From positions 17,237 through 81,236 of the forward strand of contig CACYTU010000021.1 of assembly GCA_902777355.1 (NCBI GenBank): 64,000 nucleotides of DNA. Reading direction: 5' to 3'. A model generated the notes under the pieces. The model worked only from the letters and a program-made list of their open reading frames with translations. It was not told the origin of the DNA and made no database searches. This document shows, one piece after another, positions 34,134 through 42,903 of this stretch. Position 1 is the first letter of the stretch, and each line of letters opens with the position of its first letter. The DNA is from an uncultured Lachnospiraceae bacterium (GTDB taxonomy: Bacteria > Bacillota > Clostridia > Lachnospirales > Lachnospiraceae). A program made the translations under genes and the position numbers.

Positions 34134-34222
34134 AAACCTCTGTCTTTCTCCTGCCCTGTTTAATTTTCCGGATCCCGAAATCATTTCCATTATATCATCA
34201 TATACGTAAAGACGACAAAAAA

Positions 34223-34250
34223 AGTGTCCGGAGCTCTGTTTCCGGACACT
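34223..34250 (-). terminator. Terminator of methyltransferase 1
   Basis: AGTGTCCGGA (34223-34232) pairs perfectly with TCCGGACACT (34241-34250). On the minus strand TTTTTTT follows, ending the transcript that enters from the methyltransferase gene. Confidence 0.9.
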
Positions 34251-34320
34251 CTTCCATTGCATACCGAAGCACGTAAGTGCGCAGGCATCGTCATCTTTGT
34301 GTAAATATATTTATGGTGCG

Positions 34321-35097
34321 TCAGATCGCGCCCGCCCTGATGACAAACATGGGGGTAGAGGAAAAATTGATCTTTTCCTCCCGCGACCAGACCCGCTTCC
34401 AGAAGGATTCGTCGGCTTCTGCCCGGATTCCCAGTCTGCCCAGGCATTCCAGGTCCCAGCCCGGTCTGCGGATGCCGGAAAGGGGAACCCTGCGCGCTAT
34501 GTCTTCCATCACATCGAAGTTTTCCCCGATATTTGAGTCGCGGATACCGCATCTGGCTGTATTCTCCCGGTCCTCCTCATAAGCGGCACGCGCATCCTCG
34601 TCAAAAAGGTAGGAATACCAGTTGGCGTCAAAATTCAGCAGCAGGCCGTCGTCCCTGAGAACCCGTGCCCACTCTTTATAGGCCTTCCCTGGGTTGGGAA
34701 GGTTCCAGGTCAGATTCCTGCTGACGATGATGTCAAAGCAGCTGTCGTCAAAGTCCAGTTCCTCGGCGTTCATCTCAAGGAAACGGATCCTGTCCGCCAG
34801 AGTGCCGGCATTTTTGCGGGCTTCTTCAAGCATGGCGGGTGTCAGGTCGACCGCGGTGACCTTAAGTCCCAGTTCACTCAGAAGGATGGCAAAAAAACCG
34901 GGGCCCGTCCCGATATCCAGGGCATGCATGCCGCCCGGGTTCCTGCCGGGAAAATGTCCGGCAATCTCATTTTCCAGGAAGCTCTTCCATTTTTTCTTCT
35001 GCTCTGTAGAGAGTTCCGCCCGGTTCACTTCAGAATATCCGGCGGACCGCCCGGTCCAGTAGCGCTTGTTCTCTGAAAGAATCGTCGTATGGGACAT
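34321..35097 (-). CDS. Class I SAM methyltransferase, paralog 1 beside the ABC transporter
   Basis: 258 residues from ATG 35097, with GAGGAG upstream. Motif I is ALDIGTGPGFFAILL; VTAVDLTPAML and RFLEMNAEELDFDD follow, then SRNLTWNLPNPGKAYKEWARVLRDDGLLLNFDANW. That last stretch matches the methyltransferase at 39356 closely (RNLTW-LPN-GKAY-EW). The two genes flank a nickel/peptide-type transporter, this one divergently. They may modify the transported metallophore or a related small molecule; that is inference from context. It forms its own transcript, ending at 34223. Confidence 0.9.
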   Translation of the reverse strand: MSHTTILSENKRYWTGRSAGYSEVNRAELSTEQKKKWKSFLENEIAGHFPGRNPGGMHALDIGTGPGFFAILLSELGLKVTAVDLTPAMLEEARKNAGTLADRIRFLEMNAEELDFDDSCFDIIVSRNLTWNLPNPGKAYKEWARVLRDDGLLLNFDANWYSYLFDEDARAAYEEDRENTARCGIRDSNIGENFDVMEDIARRVPLSGIRRPGWDLECLGRLGIRAEADESFWKRVWSREEKINFSSTPMFVIRAGAI

Positions 35098-35536
35098 TTT
35101 TTTCTCCTCTGTCACAATGCTTTTTCAGGCATTCAGAAACTCTGCCTGCCGTCTTCACTCACATCAGGTATTTTCTTCGGTAATATCCCGGGTATTATCT
35201 CCGTTTTTTATAAATTATCATCCGGCCGGCACCGCCACAACCCGGATGGGGGGATAAAAATGTACTTTGCTGCAGTAATCCTGCGTTCTCAAAAGCGTAT
35301 TTCCATCTGTTATTTCAGAGATCCTTCAGAATACAGAAAGCTTCGGGACAGAGCTCCGGAGGCTTCCGGCCAGCGATTCCGGAGTGCATGGAAGGCACGC
35401 CCATCCCCATCCCCCCTTGGGGCTTCCGCCTCCAAAAACCTGCATCTATAATGAAAAAAACCAAAGGCGGCAGGTGTCCCGCACATCGCTGCCACCCCTG
35501 AAAAAAGCAAACATTCATAGTCAAGGGGGGAAGACC
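35098..35536. promoter_or_regulatory. Divergent control region of the transporter operon
   Basis: 439 bases without a gene between divergent units. A near-palindrome, TAATATCCCGGGTATTA, lies at 35181-35197, with GGTATT also at 35168, and CATCCGG (35219-35225) pairs with CCGGATG (35242-35248). These could be the operator for a metal-dependent regulator. A GC-rich hairpin-prone stretch (35340-35440) follows. No known riboswitch is recognised. Confidence 0.35.
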
Positions 35537-36478
35537 TTGCTGAAATATATTTTACAGAGGCTCCTGCAGCTTATACCGGTCCTGATCGGCATCACATTTT
35601 TGTCCTTCGGCATGATGCGCATGGCCGGAAGCGACGCGATCACGGAACTGTACGGTGATAAAGGGGCTGTATCACAGGAAATCATCGATGAAAAGAAGGC
35701 GGAACTGGGACTGGACAAGCCCTTTATGACCCAGTATCTGGCCTGGCTCAAGGGCATGTTGACCGGCGATATGGGGAAGAGCTATGTGTCCGGTCTTGAT
35801 GTCTTCGGTACTTTTACCTCCAAACTTCCCGCCACACTTCTGCTGACTGTCCTGTCCCTGGCCATGACAGTAATCGTATCCATCCCCCTGGGAATACTGG
35901 CGGCTGTAAAGCGAGGCCGTGCCATCGATTACACGCTCAGATTTATCAGCTTTATCGGTAATTCCATGCCCGGTTTCCTGATCGCCCTGCTCCTGATGCA
36001 TCTCTTTTCAATCAGACTGAAATGGCTCCCTGTCATATCGGACGGTCTGTCCCTGCGCAGTGCCCTGATGCCCGCCATGACACTTGCCATAGCTATGTCC
36101 TCAAAATATATGCGGCAGGTCAGGGCTGCGGTCCTGGATGAGCTGAGCAAAAATTATGTGACCGGTGCCAGGGCGCGCGGTGTCCGCGGGCAGGTGATCC
36201 TGTGGAACAGTGTGATCCGCTCCTCCATGCTGACCATCATCACTCTTCTCTCCCTGTCTATCGGAAGTCTTCTCGGCGGCACGGCGATCATCGAGAATAT
36301 TTTCATGTGGGACGGAGTCGGAAAGATGGCAGTGGACGCGATCACCATGCGCGATTATCCCCTGATCCAGGCCTATGTGGTCTGGATGGCGATCATCTAT
36401 GTGGCAGTCAACCTGGTGACGGATCTGCTCTACCACGTCCTGGATCCCCGGATCCGACTGGGGGTGATCCGCGAATGA
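35537..36478 (+). CDS. ABC transporter permease 1 (NikB/OppB type)
   Basis: 313 residues from TTG 35537, which has GGGGGGAA just upstream; upstream in-frame ATGs lie in unlikely leader sequence. Six membrane segments, the GDMGKS loop (with LGLDKP before it) and the EAA-type loop NYVTGARARGVRG are typical of the DppB/NikB family. It forms the channel with the second permease, whose ATG overlaps its stop codon (ATGA), so translation is coupled. The family imports nickel, peptides or metallophores; the binding protein at 40434 sets the cargo. Confidence 0.9.
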   Translation: MLKYILQRLLQLIPVLIGITFLSFGMMRMAGSDAITELYGDKGAVSQEIIDEKKAELGLDKPFMTQYLAWLKGMLTGDMGKSYVSGLDVFGTFTSKLPATLLLTVLSLAMTVIVSIPLGILAAVKRGRAIDYTLRFISFIGNSMPGFLIALLLMHLFSIRLKWLPVISDGLSLRSALMPAMTLAIAMSSKYMRQVRAAVLDELSKNYVTGARARGVRGQVILWNSVIRSSMLTIITLLSLSIGSLLGGTAIIENIFMWDGVGKMAVDAITMRDYPLIQAYVVWMAIIYVAVNLVTDLLYHVLDPRIRLGVIRE

Positions 36479-37419
36479 AAATGAATAATAAACAGGATAA
36501 TAATGAAACCCCGAGGATAAGCGGAAGTGTTTTCCAGGATGCCCATGCGGGTTCAGAAGCGGACGGGATCCGGAAAAGAAATAAGGCTCAAAAAGCTCGC
36601 AGGTCCATGGGACTTCGAAATCGTCTGCTCTTTTTCGGCATTCTGGCCCTGACCCTGCTCCTCATCTCTGTTTTCGCAGATAAGCTGGCTCCATATGATC
36701 CTGCCCTGCAGGACCTGTCCAACGCAAAGGCTCCGCCGTCCGCGGCGCATCTGATGGGCACTGACCGGTACGGCCGGGACCTTTTCTCCCGTGTAATCTC
36801 CGGCAGCCGAGCCAGTATCTTTTCCACACTCCTGCTGGTGGCCATCACCACTTGTGTCGGCACTGTAGTGGGCATTTTCTGCGGTTGGAACGGGAAGCGG
36901 ATCGATACCATCCTGATGCGCATCTCGGATGTTTTCCTCGCCTTCCCCGGACTTGTCTTTGCCATGGCAGTCGCAGGTGTGCTGGGAGGCGGACTGCAGA
37001 ATGCAATCATCGCTCTGACCGCGATTTCCTGGCCCAAATATGCCCGCATCGCCAGAGGTCAGACCCTGTCCCAGAAGGAGCTCCCTTATATAAAGGCGGC
37101 AAAACTGGCCTGCTGCAATACGCCCGGGATTCTCTTCAGACATCTGCTCCCCAATATCATCGGACCGATTCTCGTGACTTCCATGCTCGATATCGGCACG
37201 ATGATGATGGAACTCTCGGGACTGAGTTTTCTCGGCCTTGGAGCCAGGCCCCCCATGGCCGAGTGGGGAAGTATGATGAGCGATGCACGCGGTCTCATGA
37301 CCACGTCGCCCTGGATCGCTTTTGCGCCCGGATTCGCGATCTTCATCTCCGTGATGATCTTCAATCTTCTTGGCGACACCATTCGGGATTACGCAGACCC
37401 CAAGACGCGGTCCCTGTAG
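36475..37419 (+). CDS. ABC transporter permease 2 (NikC/OppC type)
   Basis: 314 residues from ATG 36475, overlapping the previous stop codon. A polar N-terminus of about 40 residues precedes the first membrane helix (LLFFGILALTLLLISVFA). The LMGTDRYGRDLFSRVISGSR signature and the AAKLACCNTPGILFRHLLPN loop, plus ARPPMAEWGSMM, are diagnostic of the DppC/NikC family. It pairs with permease 1 in the membrane. The ATPase genes follow in the same direction. Confidence 0.92.
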   Translation: MKMNNKQDNNETPRISGSVFQDAHAGSEADGIRKRNKAQKARRSMGLRNRLLFFGILALTLLLISVFADKLAPYDPALQDLSNAKAPPSAAHLMGTDRYGRDLFSRVISGSRASIFSTLLLVAITTCVGTVVGIFCGWNGKRIDTILMRISDVFLAFPGLVFAMAVAGVLGGGLQNAIIALTAISWPKYARIARGQTLSQKELPYIKAAKLACCNTPGILFRHLLPNIIGPILVTSMLDIGTMMMELSGLSFLGLGARPPMAEWGSMMSDARGLMTTSPWIAFAPGFAIFISVMIFNLLGDTIRDYADPKTRSL

Positions 37420-37481
37420 ATTTTTTAGATATTTTAATGATTTTATGATTGATCGATTATCAGCTGCTGAGGTGACGTATT

Positions 37482-38291
37482 ATGGCGGAACTGCTCAGAT
37501 TTGACCGGGTTGAGATCAGCTACGACGAGTATCCCGCCGTGCGGGATGTAAATATGACATTGCATGAAGGAGAGATTCTTGCGGTCGTGGGTGAGAGCGG
37601 ATCCGGAAAATCCACACTGATCCGTGCAGCCATGGGGCTGCTTGGCACTTCCGGGAAAGTCGCCGGAGGGGATATCCGTTACAAAGGCAAAAGCCTGCTG
37701 GATCTGCCAGAGGAAGAGCGCCGCAGGATCAACGGTCCGGAAATCGGCATGATTTTTCAGGATTCCGGAAGTTCCTTCTGTCCCGTGCGCACAATCGGCT
37801 CACAGTTATATGAGAGCATGACATCACACCAGGCTGTCACAAAAAAAGATTTTGAAAACACAGCCCCCGACCTGCTTCAAAAACTGGGTTTTGAGGATGG
37901 GAAGCGGATCCTGAAAAGCTACCCTTTCGAGCTCTCGGGCGGTATGCAGCAACGGGCGGGAATCGCCGCAGCCATGCTCCTGAAACCCGCTGTTCTGTTG
38001 GCAGATGAGCCTACCTCCGCGCTGGATGTCTTCGCGCAAAAGCAGGTTGTGGAAGAAATGCTGCTCCTGCGCCGCATGTTCGGCACTTCGATCATCCTGG
38101 TGACGCACAATATCGGAGTCGCGGGAGCCATGGCAGACAATGTGCTGGTGCTCAAAGACGGAAGGGTCGCGGAGTACGGTGAGACACAGAAAGTGTTCTC
38201 CGCTCCGCAGAGCGCCTATACGAAAAAGCTCATGGCAGCGGTACCCAGGCTGAGGCTGAGCGGCTCTCACCATGATATGGAATATACTTAA
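37482..38291 (+). CDS. ABC transporter ATPase 1 (NikD/OppD type)
   Basis: 269 residues with Walker A (GESGSGKST), Q-loop FQDSG, signature LSGGMQQRAG, Walker B VLLADEPTS and the switch histidine in VTHN. The order and length fit NikD. The family-typical C-terminal zinc-type or ligand extension is short here. It starts 62 bases after the permease and is followed after 155 bases by the second ATPase. Confidence 0.92.
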   Translation: MAELLRFDRVEISYDEYPAVRDVNMTLHEGEILAVVGESGSGKSTLIRAAMGLLGTSGKVAGGDIRYKGKSLLDLPEEERRRINGPEIGMIFQDSGSSFCPVRTIGSQLYESMTSHQAVTKKDFENTAPDLLQKLGFEDGKRILKSYPFELSGGMQQRAGIAAAMLLKPAVLLADEPTSALDVFAQKQVVEEMLLLRRMFGTSIILVTHNIGVAGAMADNVLVLKDGRVAEYGETQKVFSAPQSAYTKKLMAAVPRLRLSGSHHDMEYT

Positions 38292-38446
38292 ACATTTCCG
38301 GTCGATACTGCCGTAAACGGGTATGTCCTGACCAGGAAAATGCTGTGCATTTAAGCAGTTCTTTCCGGCCATGCCGTCCCCGGAGCTGCACTCTGAGGCG
38401 TTTTCGCGATTGTTTTGGCACAGAAGGCTTTGGCATAGAGGTAAAA

Positions 38447-39211
38447 ATGGATCCTGTTTTGACAGTCAGCGGACTCACAAAGATTTTCAAAAGAAATGGA
38501 CAGACCGATCTCACAGCAGTGGACGATGTCAGTTTCTCTCTGATGCCCGGCGAATGCCTGGGTATCATCGGAGGCAGCGGCAGCGGAAAGAGTACTCTGG
38601 TCAATATGATCATCCGGCTCCTGGATCCGGACCGTGGGTCCATCTTTCTGAGAGGCAGTGATATCACGCATTTAAAAGGAAGGGCACTTCACAATGTCTA
38701 CTCCGAAATGCAGATGGTCTTCCAGTCACCGGCCGAATCATTTGACCCCCGCCGCACACTGGGGGATGGAATAGGTGAAATCCTGCGCAACAGCGGACTG
38801 TCTGCCGGCAGAACCCGGGATCATGTAAATAATCTGCTGGAACTCTGCGGCCTTCCCGCGCAGTTCCAAGACCGCTTTCCCCATGAAGTGAGCGGGGGGC
38901 AGTGCCAGCGGGCCGCCATAGCCAGAGCACTGGCGATCAATCCCTCCATCCTGATCTGCGATGAGGCGACTTCCGCCCTGGACGTGACCATCCAGCGGGA
39001 TATACTCTCTCTTCTGAATAATCTGCGCCGTCAGCGGGGCAGGAATCTTTCCATCCTGTTTATCTGCCATGACATAGCGTTGGTGCAGCAGTTCTGTGAC
39101 CGGGTTATAGTCATGGAACGCGGCCGGGTCGTTGAAGAGGGCACTCCGGATGACGTCATCCGCAATCCTGCCCATCCTTACACCAGACAGCTGATCGACA
39201 GCATCCTGTGA
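38447..39211 (+). CDS. ABC transporter ATPase 2 (NikE/OppF type)
   Basis: 254 residues from ATG 38447, with GAGGT five bases upstream. Walker A is GGSGSGKST, the Q-loop FQSPAESFDPRRTLGDGI, the signature VSGGQCQRAAIARAL, and Walker B LICDEATSALDV. The ICHDIALV switch and VVEEGTPDDVIRNPAHPYTRQL end are typical of OppF/NikE. It energises import with ATPase 1. A degenerate MITE copy (39245-39303) separates it from the second methyltransferase. Confidence 0.92.
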   Translation: MDPVLTVSGLTKIFKRNGQTDLTAVDDVSFSLMPGECLGIIGGSGSGKSTLVNMIIRLLDPDRGSIFLRGSDITHLKGRALHNVYSEMQMVFQSPAESFDPRRTLGDGIGEILRNSGLSAGRTRDHVNNLLELCGLPAQFQDRFPHEVSGGQCQRAAIARALAINPSILICDEATSALDVTIQRDILSLLNNLRRQRGRNLSILFICHDIALVQQFCDRVIVMERGRVVEEGTPDDVIRNPAHPYTRQLIDSIL

Positions 39212-39244
39212 CGGCGGCGAATATTTCAATGTATCAAATGGTTT

Positions 39245-39303
39245 GATGTCAGGTACTAAAGGCAGCTAAGTGAAGCCCGTCTCGTCCTTTTGAACTTTAC
39301 ATC
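39245..39303. mobile_element. MITE-like element, diverged short copy
   Basis: 59 bp. It begins GATGTC and ends CTTTTGAACTTTACATC. The shared block CCGTCTCGTC lies exactly 26 bases after GATGTC, as in the copies at 9835 and 11122. The middle of the element is deleted and no target duplication is clear. It lies inside the transporter operon. Confidence 0.55.
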
Positions 39304-39355
39304 ACAGTTTTCAGAAGGCAGTTTTTTTATCCAAGTGTCTGAGGGACAACAGACT

Positions 39356-40099
39356 ATGGCTGAATTTAAGATCAAACAGAGGATCACACGCTACTGGACC
39401 TGCAGGGCGGAGTCTTTTGAAGCCCAGCGCCTGCGGGAATATGAGAGCAGCAAAAAAGAGCGCTGGCTCGCCGAATTCCACAAATATCTCCCTGCCGGCA
39501 GGCAGCTTCGCATACTGGATATCGGGACAGGAACCGGTTTTTTCGCATGCCTTCTGGCTGAAGAGGGACACAGAGTCAGTGGCATTGATCTGACTCCGGA
39601 AATGGTCGGACATGCCCGTCACATGTCCTCGGTCCTGGGACTTGAGATCGATTTTCAGGTCATGGACGCGGAAGAGACCGATTTCCCGTCTGATCATTTT
39701 GATGCCCTGGTCACCCGCAACCTGACCTGGACTCTTCCCAATATGGGAAAGGCTTACCGCGAATGGTACAGAATCCTGAAACCGGACGGAATCCTGATTA
39801 ATTTTGACGCCGACTATTGCGGCCCGTCCGCGCAGGACGATAAGCCTCTCCCGGATAATCACGCCCACAAAAACATCCCGGAGTTTCTTATAAGAGAGAA
39901 TGAGGCCATCTCCAAAGAGCTCGCAGCCGGTCAGGAACGCCGTCCTCAGTGGGACTATCAGCTCCTTTCGGAGGCAGGATTCGAAAAGATCATCATCGAC
40001 ACAGGTGTGTGGAAACGCATTTATCAGGAAATCGATGAATTCTACAACCCTGTTCCCATTTTCACGATTTCAGCCTGCAAGGGCGGGCAAAAGCGATGA
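39356..40099 (+). CDS. Class I SAM methyltransferase, paralog 2 in the transporter operon
   Basis: 247 residues from ATG 39356, with GAGGGA nine bases upstream. Motif I is ILDIGTGTGFFACLL, then VSGIDLTPEMV, and TRNLTWTLPNMGKAYREWYRILKPDGILINFDADY, shared with the gene at 34321. The position between the second ATPase and the binding protein ties it to the transporter. N- or O-methylation of a small metal chelator is one idea; a regulatory or resistance role is another. An array of Lys-rich 39-bp repeats starts soon after its stop codon. Confidence 0.9.
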   Translation: MAEFKIKQRITRYWTCRAESFEAQRLREYESSKKERWLAEFHKYLPAGRQLRILDIGTGTGFFACLLAEEGHRVSGIDLTPEMVGHARHMSSVLGLEIDFQVMDAEETDFPSDHFDALVTRNLTWTLPNMGKAYREWYRILKPDGILINFDADYCGPSAQDDKPLPDNHAHKNIPEFLIRENEAISKELAAGQERRPQWDYQLLSEAGFEKIIIDTGVWKRIYQEIDEFYNPVPIFTISACKGGQKR

Positions 40100-40380
40100 T
40101 TCGCCAGAAAGCAGAAAAACGTAAAGCGCAAAGCGAAAAAAACAAAGGCGACAGGAACAAAGCAGAAAAAAGCAGAAAAAACAAAGGCGACAGGAACAAA
40201 GCAGAAAAAAGCAGAAAAAACAAAGGCGACAGGAACAAAGCAGAAAAAAGCAGAAAAAAAGCTGAAAGCGATAAAAACAGAAAGACACAAAGCAGAAAAA
40301 TACAGGCCGAAAACAGCAAAGAGAAATGTGGAAGCACATCCAAAGGTGCGTATCCGAAATGGATATCTGTATTGGGATAA
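40096..40380 (+). other. Lys-rich repeat frame after methyltransferase 2, coding status uncertain
   Basis: A 94-codon frame starts at an ATG that overlaps the methyltransferase stop codon (ATGA). The predicted protein is Lys/Arg-rich, with three 13-residue units (NKGDRNKAEKSRK). No good ribosome binding site is seen and the composition is extreme, so it is more likely a noncoding repeat. Confidence 0.25.
40144..40260. repeat. 39-bp tandem array
   Basis: Three 39-bp units start at 40144, 40183 and 40222, each AAAGGCGACAGGAACAAAGC plus an A-rich half. It lies 45 bases after a stop codon. Confidence 0.9.
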
Positions 40381-40433
40381 AAAGTCAAACCAATCTAAAA
40401 GCAGCTGTGAAATGAGAAAAAGGAGGCTTTGAA

Positions 40434-42035
40434 ATGAAAAAACAAATAGTAAAGAGATTCTCTGTATTTCTTCTGATCCTGTGCCTGTTACTCACAACCG
40501 GATGCGGCGGGGGCAATGTTTCCGGCAGCGCATCGGGGGACAACTCCGGGCAGGCCGGGACCGGCGAAGCAGCCGCTGAGAAAACCATGGTGATCGGCGA
40601 CACCACCTTTAACGCCGAGAACTGGGAAGAGACCGTCGATCCCCATCGGACGTATAACGGCTGGGCCTGCATCCGCTACGGAGTCGGCGAGACCCTTGTC
40701 CGCTACACAGACAACATGGAACTCGAGCCCTGGCTGGCCAAGTCCTGGGAAAATGACGGCGGTCTGGTCTGGACGGTCACCCTGCAGGACAATGTCACTT
40801 TCTCCAGCGGCCGCGCCATGGATGCCGAAGCGGTAAAGCAGTGTCTGGAACATCTCCTGGAGAATCACGACAGGGCTCCCGGGGACACAAAGATCAAAGA
40901 GATAAGCGCAGATGGACAGGTCCTGACCATCACTACCAGCGAGCCCAATCCCGCTCTGATGAACTACCTCGGAGATCCCTACGGCTGCATCATCGACGTA
41001 GACGCCAGCGATTTTGAGAATGGTATAGTGGCCGGCACGGGTCCCTATATAGTCAAGGATATGGAGACTGACCATCATCTGACCCTTACCAAAAACACCG
41101 CCTACTGGAACGGTACTCCAAAAATCGATACCCTCACGATCCGCACACTCTCCGACGGCGACGCGCTTTCCGCCGCCCTGCAGTCCGGCGACATCGACGC
41201 CGCTTACGGAATGGCTTATGAGGCATATCCGAATTTTGAAAACGATCAGTTCCAGTTTTCCTCGATCAATACTTCAAGAGCCTTCTTTGCTTCCATGAAT
41301 ATGACCAGTCCCGTCATTCAGGATCCCGCCGTGCGGCGCGCCATCGCTATGGGGATCAACAAGGAGGGATTCGTCAACACCCTGCTGGATGGCCACGGCG
41401 TCCCCGGAAACGGTGCGTTTCCTGACGGTTTCAGCACCTTCGGCGGAGAAAATGTGAAGGCCGAAAAATATGATCCCCAAGGGGCAGCCGAAGTCCTGGA
41501 AAAAGCCGGCTGGATCGACTCAGACGGAGACGGGATCCGGGAAAAGGACGGCAAAAAACTGACCGTGCGCTGGCTGACCTATCCCAGCCGTCAGGAACTG
41601 CCGCTTCTGGCAGAATCCGTCCAGGCCTCGCTGAAAGACATCGGCATAGAAGTGGACATTAACTGCACTTCCAACCGCCGTGAATTCCTGGCGGATATGA
41701 ACAGTTGGGATATCTACGCCTCCGCCCTGGTGACAGCACCGTCCGGAGACCCCCAGTACTTCTTTACGACCAGCTGCCTGCCCGGCATGAGTTATAATTT
41801 CGGAGCCTATGAAAACGAGCATGTCAATGAGCTGATTGAAAAACTTTCGACAGAATTCGATACTGCAGAGCGCGGAAAACTGGCCATAGAGCTTCAGCAG
41901 GCGATCCTGGATGACAACGCCTATATCTTCTGTTCCTTCCTGGAGATGAACATGATCTCCAGAAAAGGGGTGACCGGTTATACAGCACATGCCTGCGACT
42001 ATTACCAGGTAACGGCAGATCTGGATATCGACTGA
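40434..42035 (+). CDS. ABC transporter substrate-binding lipoprotein (NikA/OppA, SBP_bac_5 type)
   Basis: 533 residues with AGGAGG before the ATG. The signal ends in LLTTGC (lipobox). The SBP_bac_5 fold is clear: TMVIGDTTFNAENWEETVDPHRTYNGW, LEPWLAKSWE, VTFSSGRAMDAEAVKQCLE, GTGPYIVK, DPAVRRAIAMGINKEGFV, GNGAFPDGF and YDPQGAAEVLEKAGW. Length and segments resemble nickel-, opine- or peptide-binding proteins; a specific ligand cannot be assigned. It sits 334 bases after methyltransferase 2 in the same direction. A terminator follows at 42234. Confidence 0.9.
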   Translation: MKKQIVKRFSVFLLILCLLLTTGCGGGNVSGSASGDNSGQAGTGEAAAEKTMVIGDTTFNAENWEETVDPHRTYNGWACIRYGVGETLVRYTDNMELEPWLAKSWENDGGLVWTVTLQDNVTFSSGRAMDAEAVKQCLEHLLENHDRAPGDTKIKEISADGQVLTITTSEPNPALMNYLGDPYGCIIDVDASDFENGIVAGTGPYIVKDMETDHHLTLTKNTAYWNGTPKIDTLTIRTLSDGDALSAALQSGDIDAAYGMAYEAYPNFENDQFQFSSINTSRAFFASMNMTSPVIQDPAVRRAIAMGINKEGFVNTLLDGHGVPGNGAFPDGFSTFGGENVKAEKYDPQGAAEVLEKAGWIDSDGDGIREKDGKKLTVRWLTYPSRQELPLLAESVQASLKDIGIEVDINCTSNRREFLADMNSWDIYASALVTAPSGDPQYFFTTSCLPGMSYNFGAYENEHVNELIEKLSTEFDTAERGKLAIELQQAILDDNAYIFCSFLEMNMISRKGVTGYTAHACDYYQVTADLDID

Positions 42036-42080
42036 TTCTGGCTCCCCCGGGCGGAACAATCCCTTACACGGATATGAATA

Positions 42081-42163
42081 GGGCAGAGGCGGCCACGCCG
42101 CCCTCTGCCCTCCCGCGGACTGCCGTTGGCCGTCAGGCGAAAGATACCTTACGGCTGCCCTGC
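42081..42163. repeat. Dispersed palindromic repeat R1, copy B
   Basis: 83 bp nearly colinear with 19208-19289: GGGCAGAGGCGG...CCGCCCTCTGCCC, TCCCGCGG, GTCAGGCGAAA, CCTTACG and GCCCTGC. It lies 45 bases after the binding-protein stop codon. Confidence 0.75.
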
Positions 42164-42173
42164 AAAAAAAAAA

Positions 42174-42212
42174 GTGTGCTGCACTTGCCGAAAAAACAGC
42201 AATGCAGCACAC
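42174..42212 (-). terminator. Terminator of the CsoR-like gene
   Basis: GTGTGCTGCA (42174-42183) pairs with TGCAGCACAC (42203-42212). On the minus strand ten T follow. Confidence 0.85.
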
Positions 42213-42233
42213 CCTGCAGACTGACTATTGAAG

Positions 42234-42271
42234 ATGCGGGATGACAGCAGCCGCTGCCATCCCGCATTTTA
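42234..42271 (+). terminator. Terminator of the ABC transporter operon
   Basis: ATGCGGGATG (42234-42243) pairs with CATCCCGCAT (42258-42267), followed by TTTATTT. Confidence 0.85.
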
Positions 42272-42291
42272 TTTGAACAAAATACGTCTTC

Positions 42292-42834
42292 TCATTTGAT
42301 GAAGCGGTCGATCGCCCTGTTCAGCGCTTCGACCGACTCCATGTCGTCCTCCTCAATCGCCTCGACGATGCAGTGGCTGATATGGTTCTTCATGATCAGC
42401 TTGCCCGTATTATTAATGGCGTTCCTGACTGCCGCCAGCTGAATCAGGACATCGGCACAGTCCTCGTCCCGCTGCACCATCCTCTTGACGGATTCCAGAT
42501 GACCGATCGCCCTGGACAGACGGTTGATCACGGCTTTCTTTTCCTCGTCACTGTGGACGTGATGGTGATGCCCGCCGTGAGAATGGGAATGGCTGTGGGT
42601 ATGATCATGGTCATGGGTATGGTCATGAGTGTGCCCCTGCTCATGGTCATGGGTGTGGTCATGAGTGTGCCCCTGCTCATGGTCATGGGTGTGAGTGTGC
42701 GCATGCCCCTGCTCATGGTCATGGGTGTGGATGTGGTCGTGCTCCGGCCCTTGCCCTTGGTCATGGCTGTGAGTGTGCGTATGCCCCTGCTCCCTGTCTT
42801 CTAAGTGATCGTGGAGATGATCCTGGTCTGCCAT
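42292..42834 (-). CDS. CsoR-family metal-sensing repressor with a His-rich domain
   Basis: 180 residues. The C-terminal 84 are a complete DUF156/CsoR helical domain. Cys126, His151 and Cys155 keep the exact spacing of the copper(I) Cys-His-Cys site of CsoR, rather than the His/Cys/His/His site of nickel-cobalt RcnR. The first 94 residues contain 37 histidines in HTHDHEQG-type repeats, a strong metal-binding segment like those of Zn and Ni chaperones. Such a fusion is unusual. AAAGGAGC precedes the ATG. MATE lies upstream on the same strand; the transporter operon is convergent. The metal sensed is uncertain: the core points to copper, the tail to Zn, Ni or Co. Confidence 0.85.
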   Translation of the reverse strand: MADQDHLHDHLEDREQGHTHTHSHDQGQGPEHDHIHTHDHEQGHAHTHTHDHEQGHTHDHTHDHEQGHTHDHTHDHDHTHSHSHSHGGHHHHVHSDEEKKAVINRLSRAIGHLESVKRMVQRDEDCADVLIQLAAVRNAINNTGKLIMKNHISHCIVEAIEEDDMESVEALNRAIDRFIK

Positions 42835-42903
42835 TGGCTGCTCCTTTGTATATCTGGTTTGTACATCCGGATAGTACCGACGGTTCTTTTTTACAACGTC
42901 TTC

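Noticed and set aside
35098-35536. A cobalamin or nickel-cobalt riboswitch before the transporter
   Set aside because: The conserved cores of those riboswitches are not present; only short inverted repeats were found.
42373-42804. Plus-strand frame opposite the CsoR-like gene, rich in Met and Val
   Set aside because: A shadow of the His-rich repeat on the other strand.
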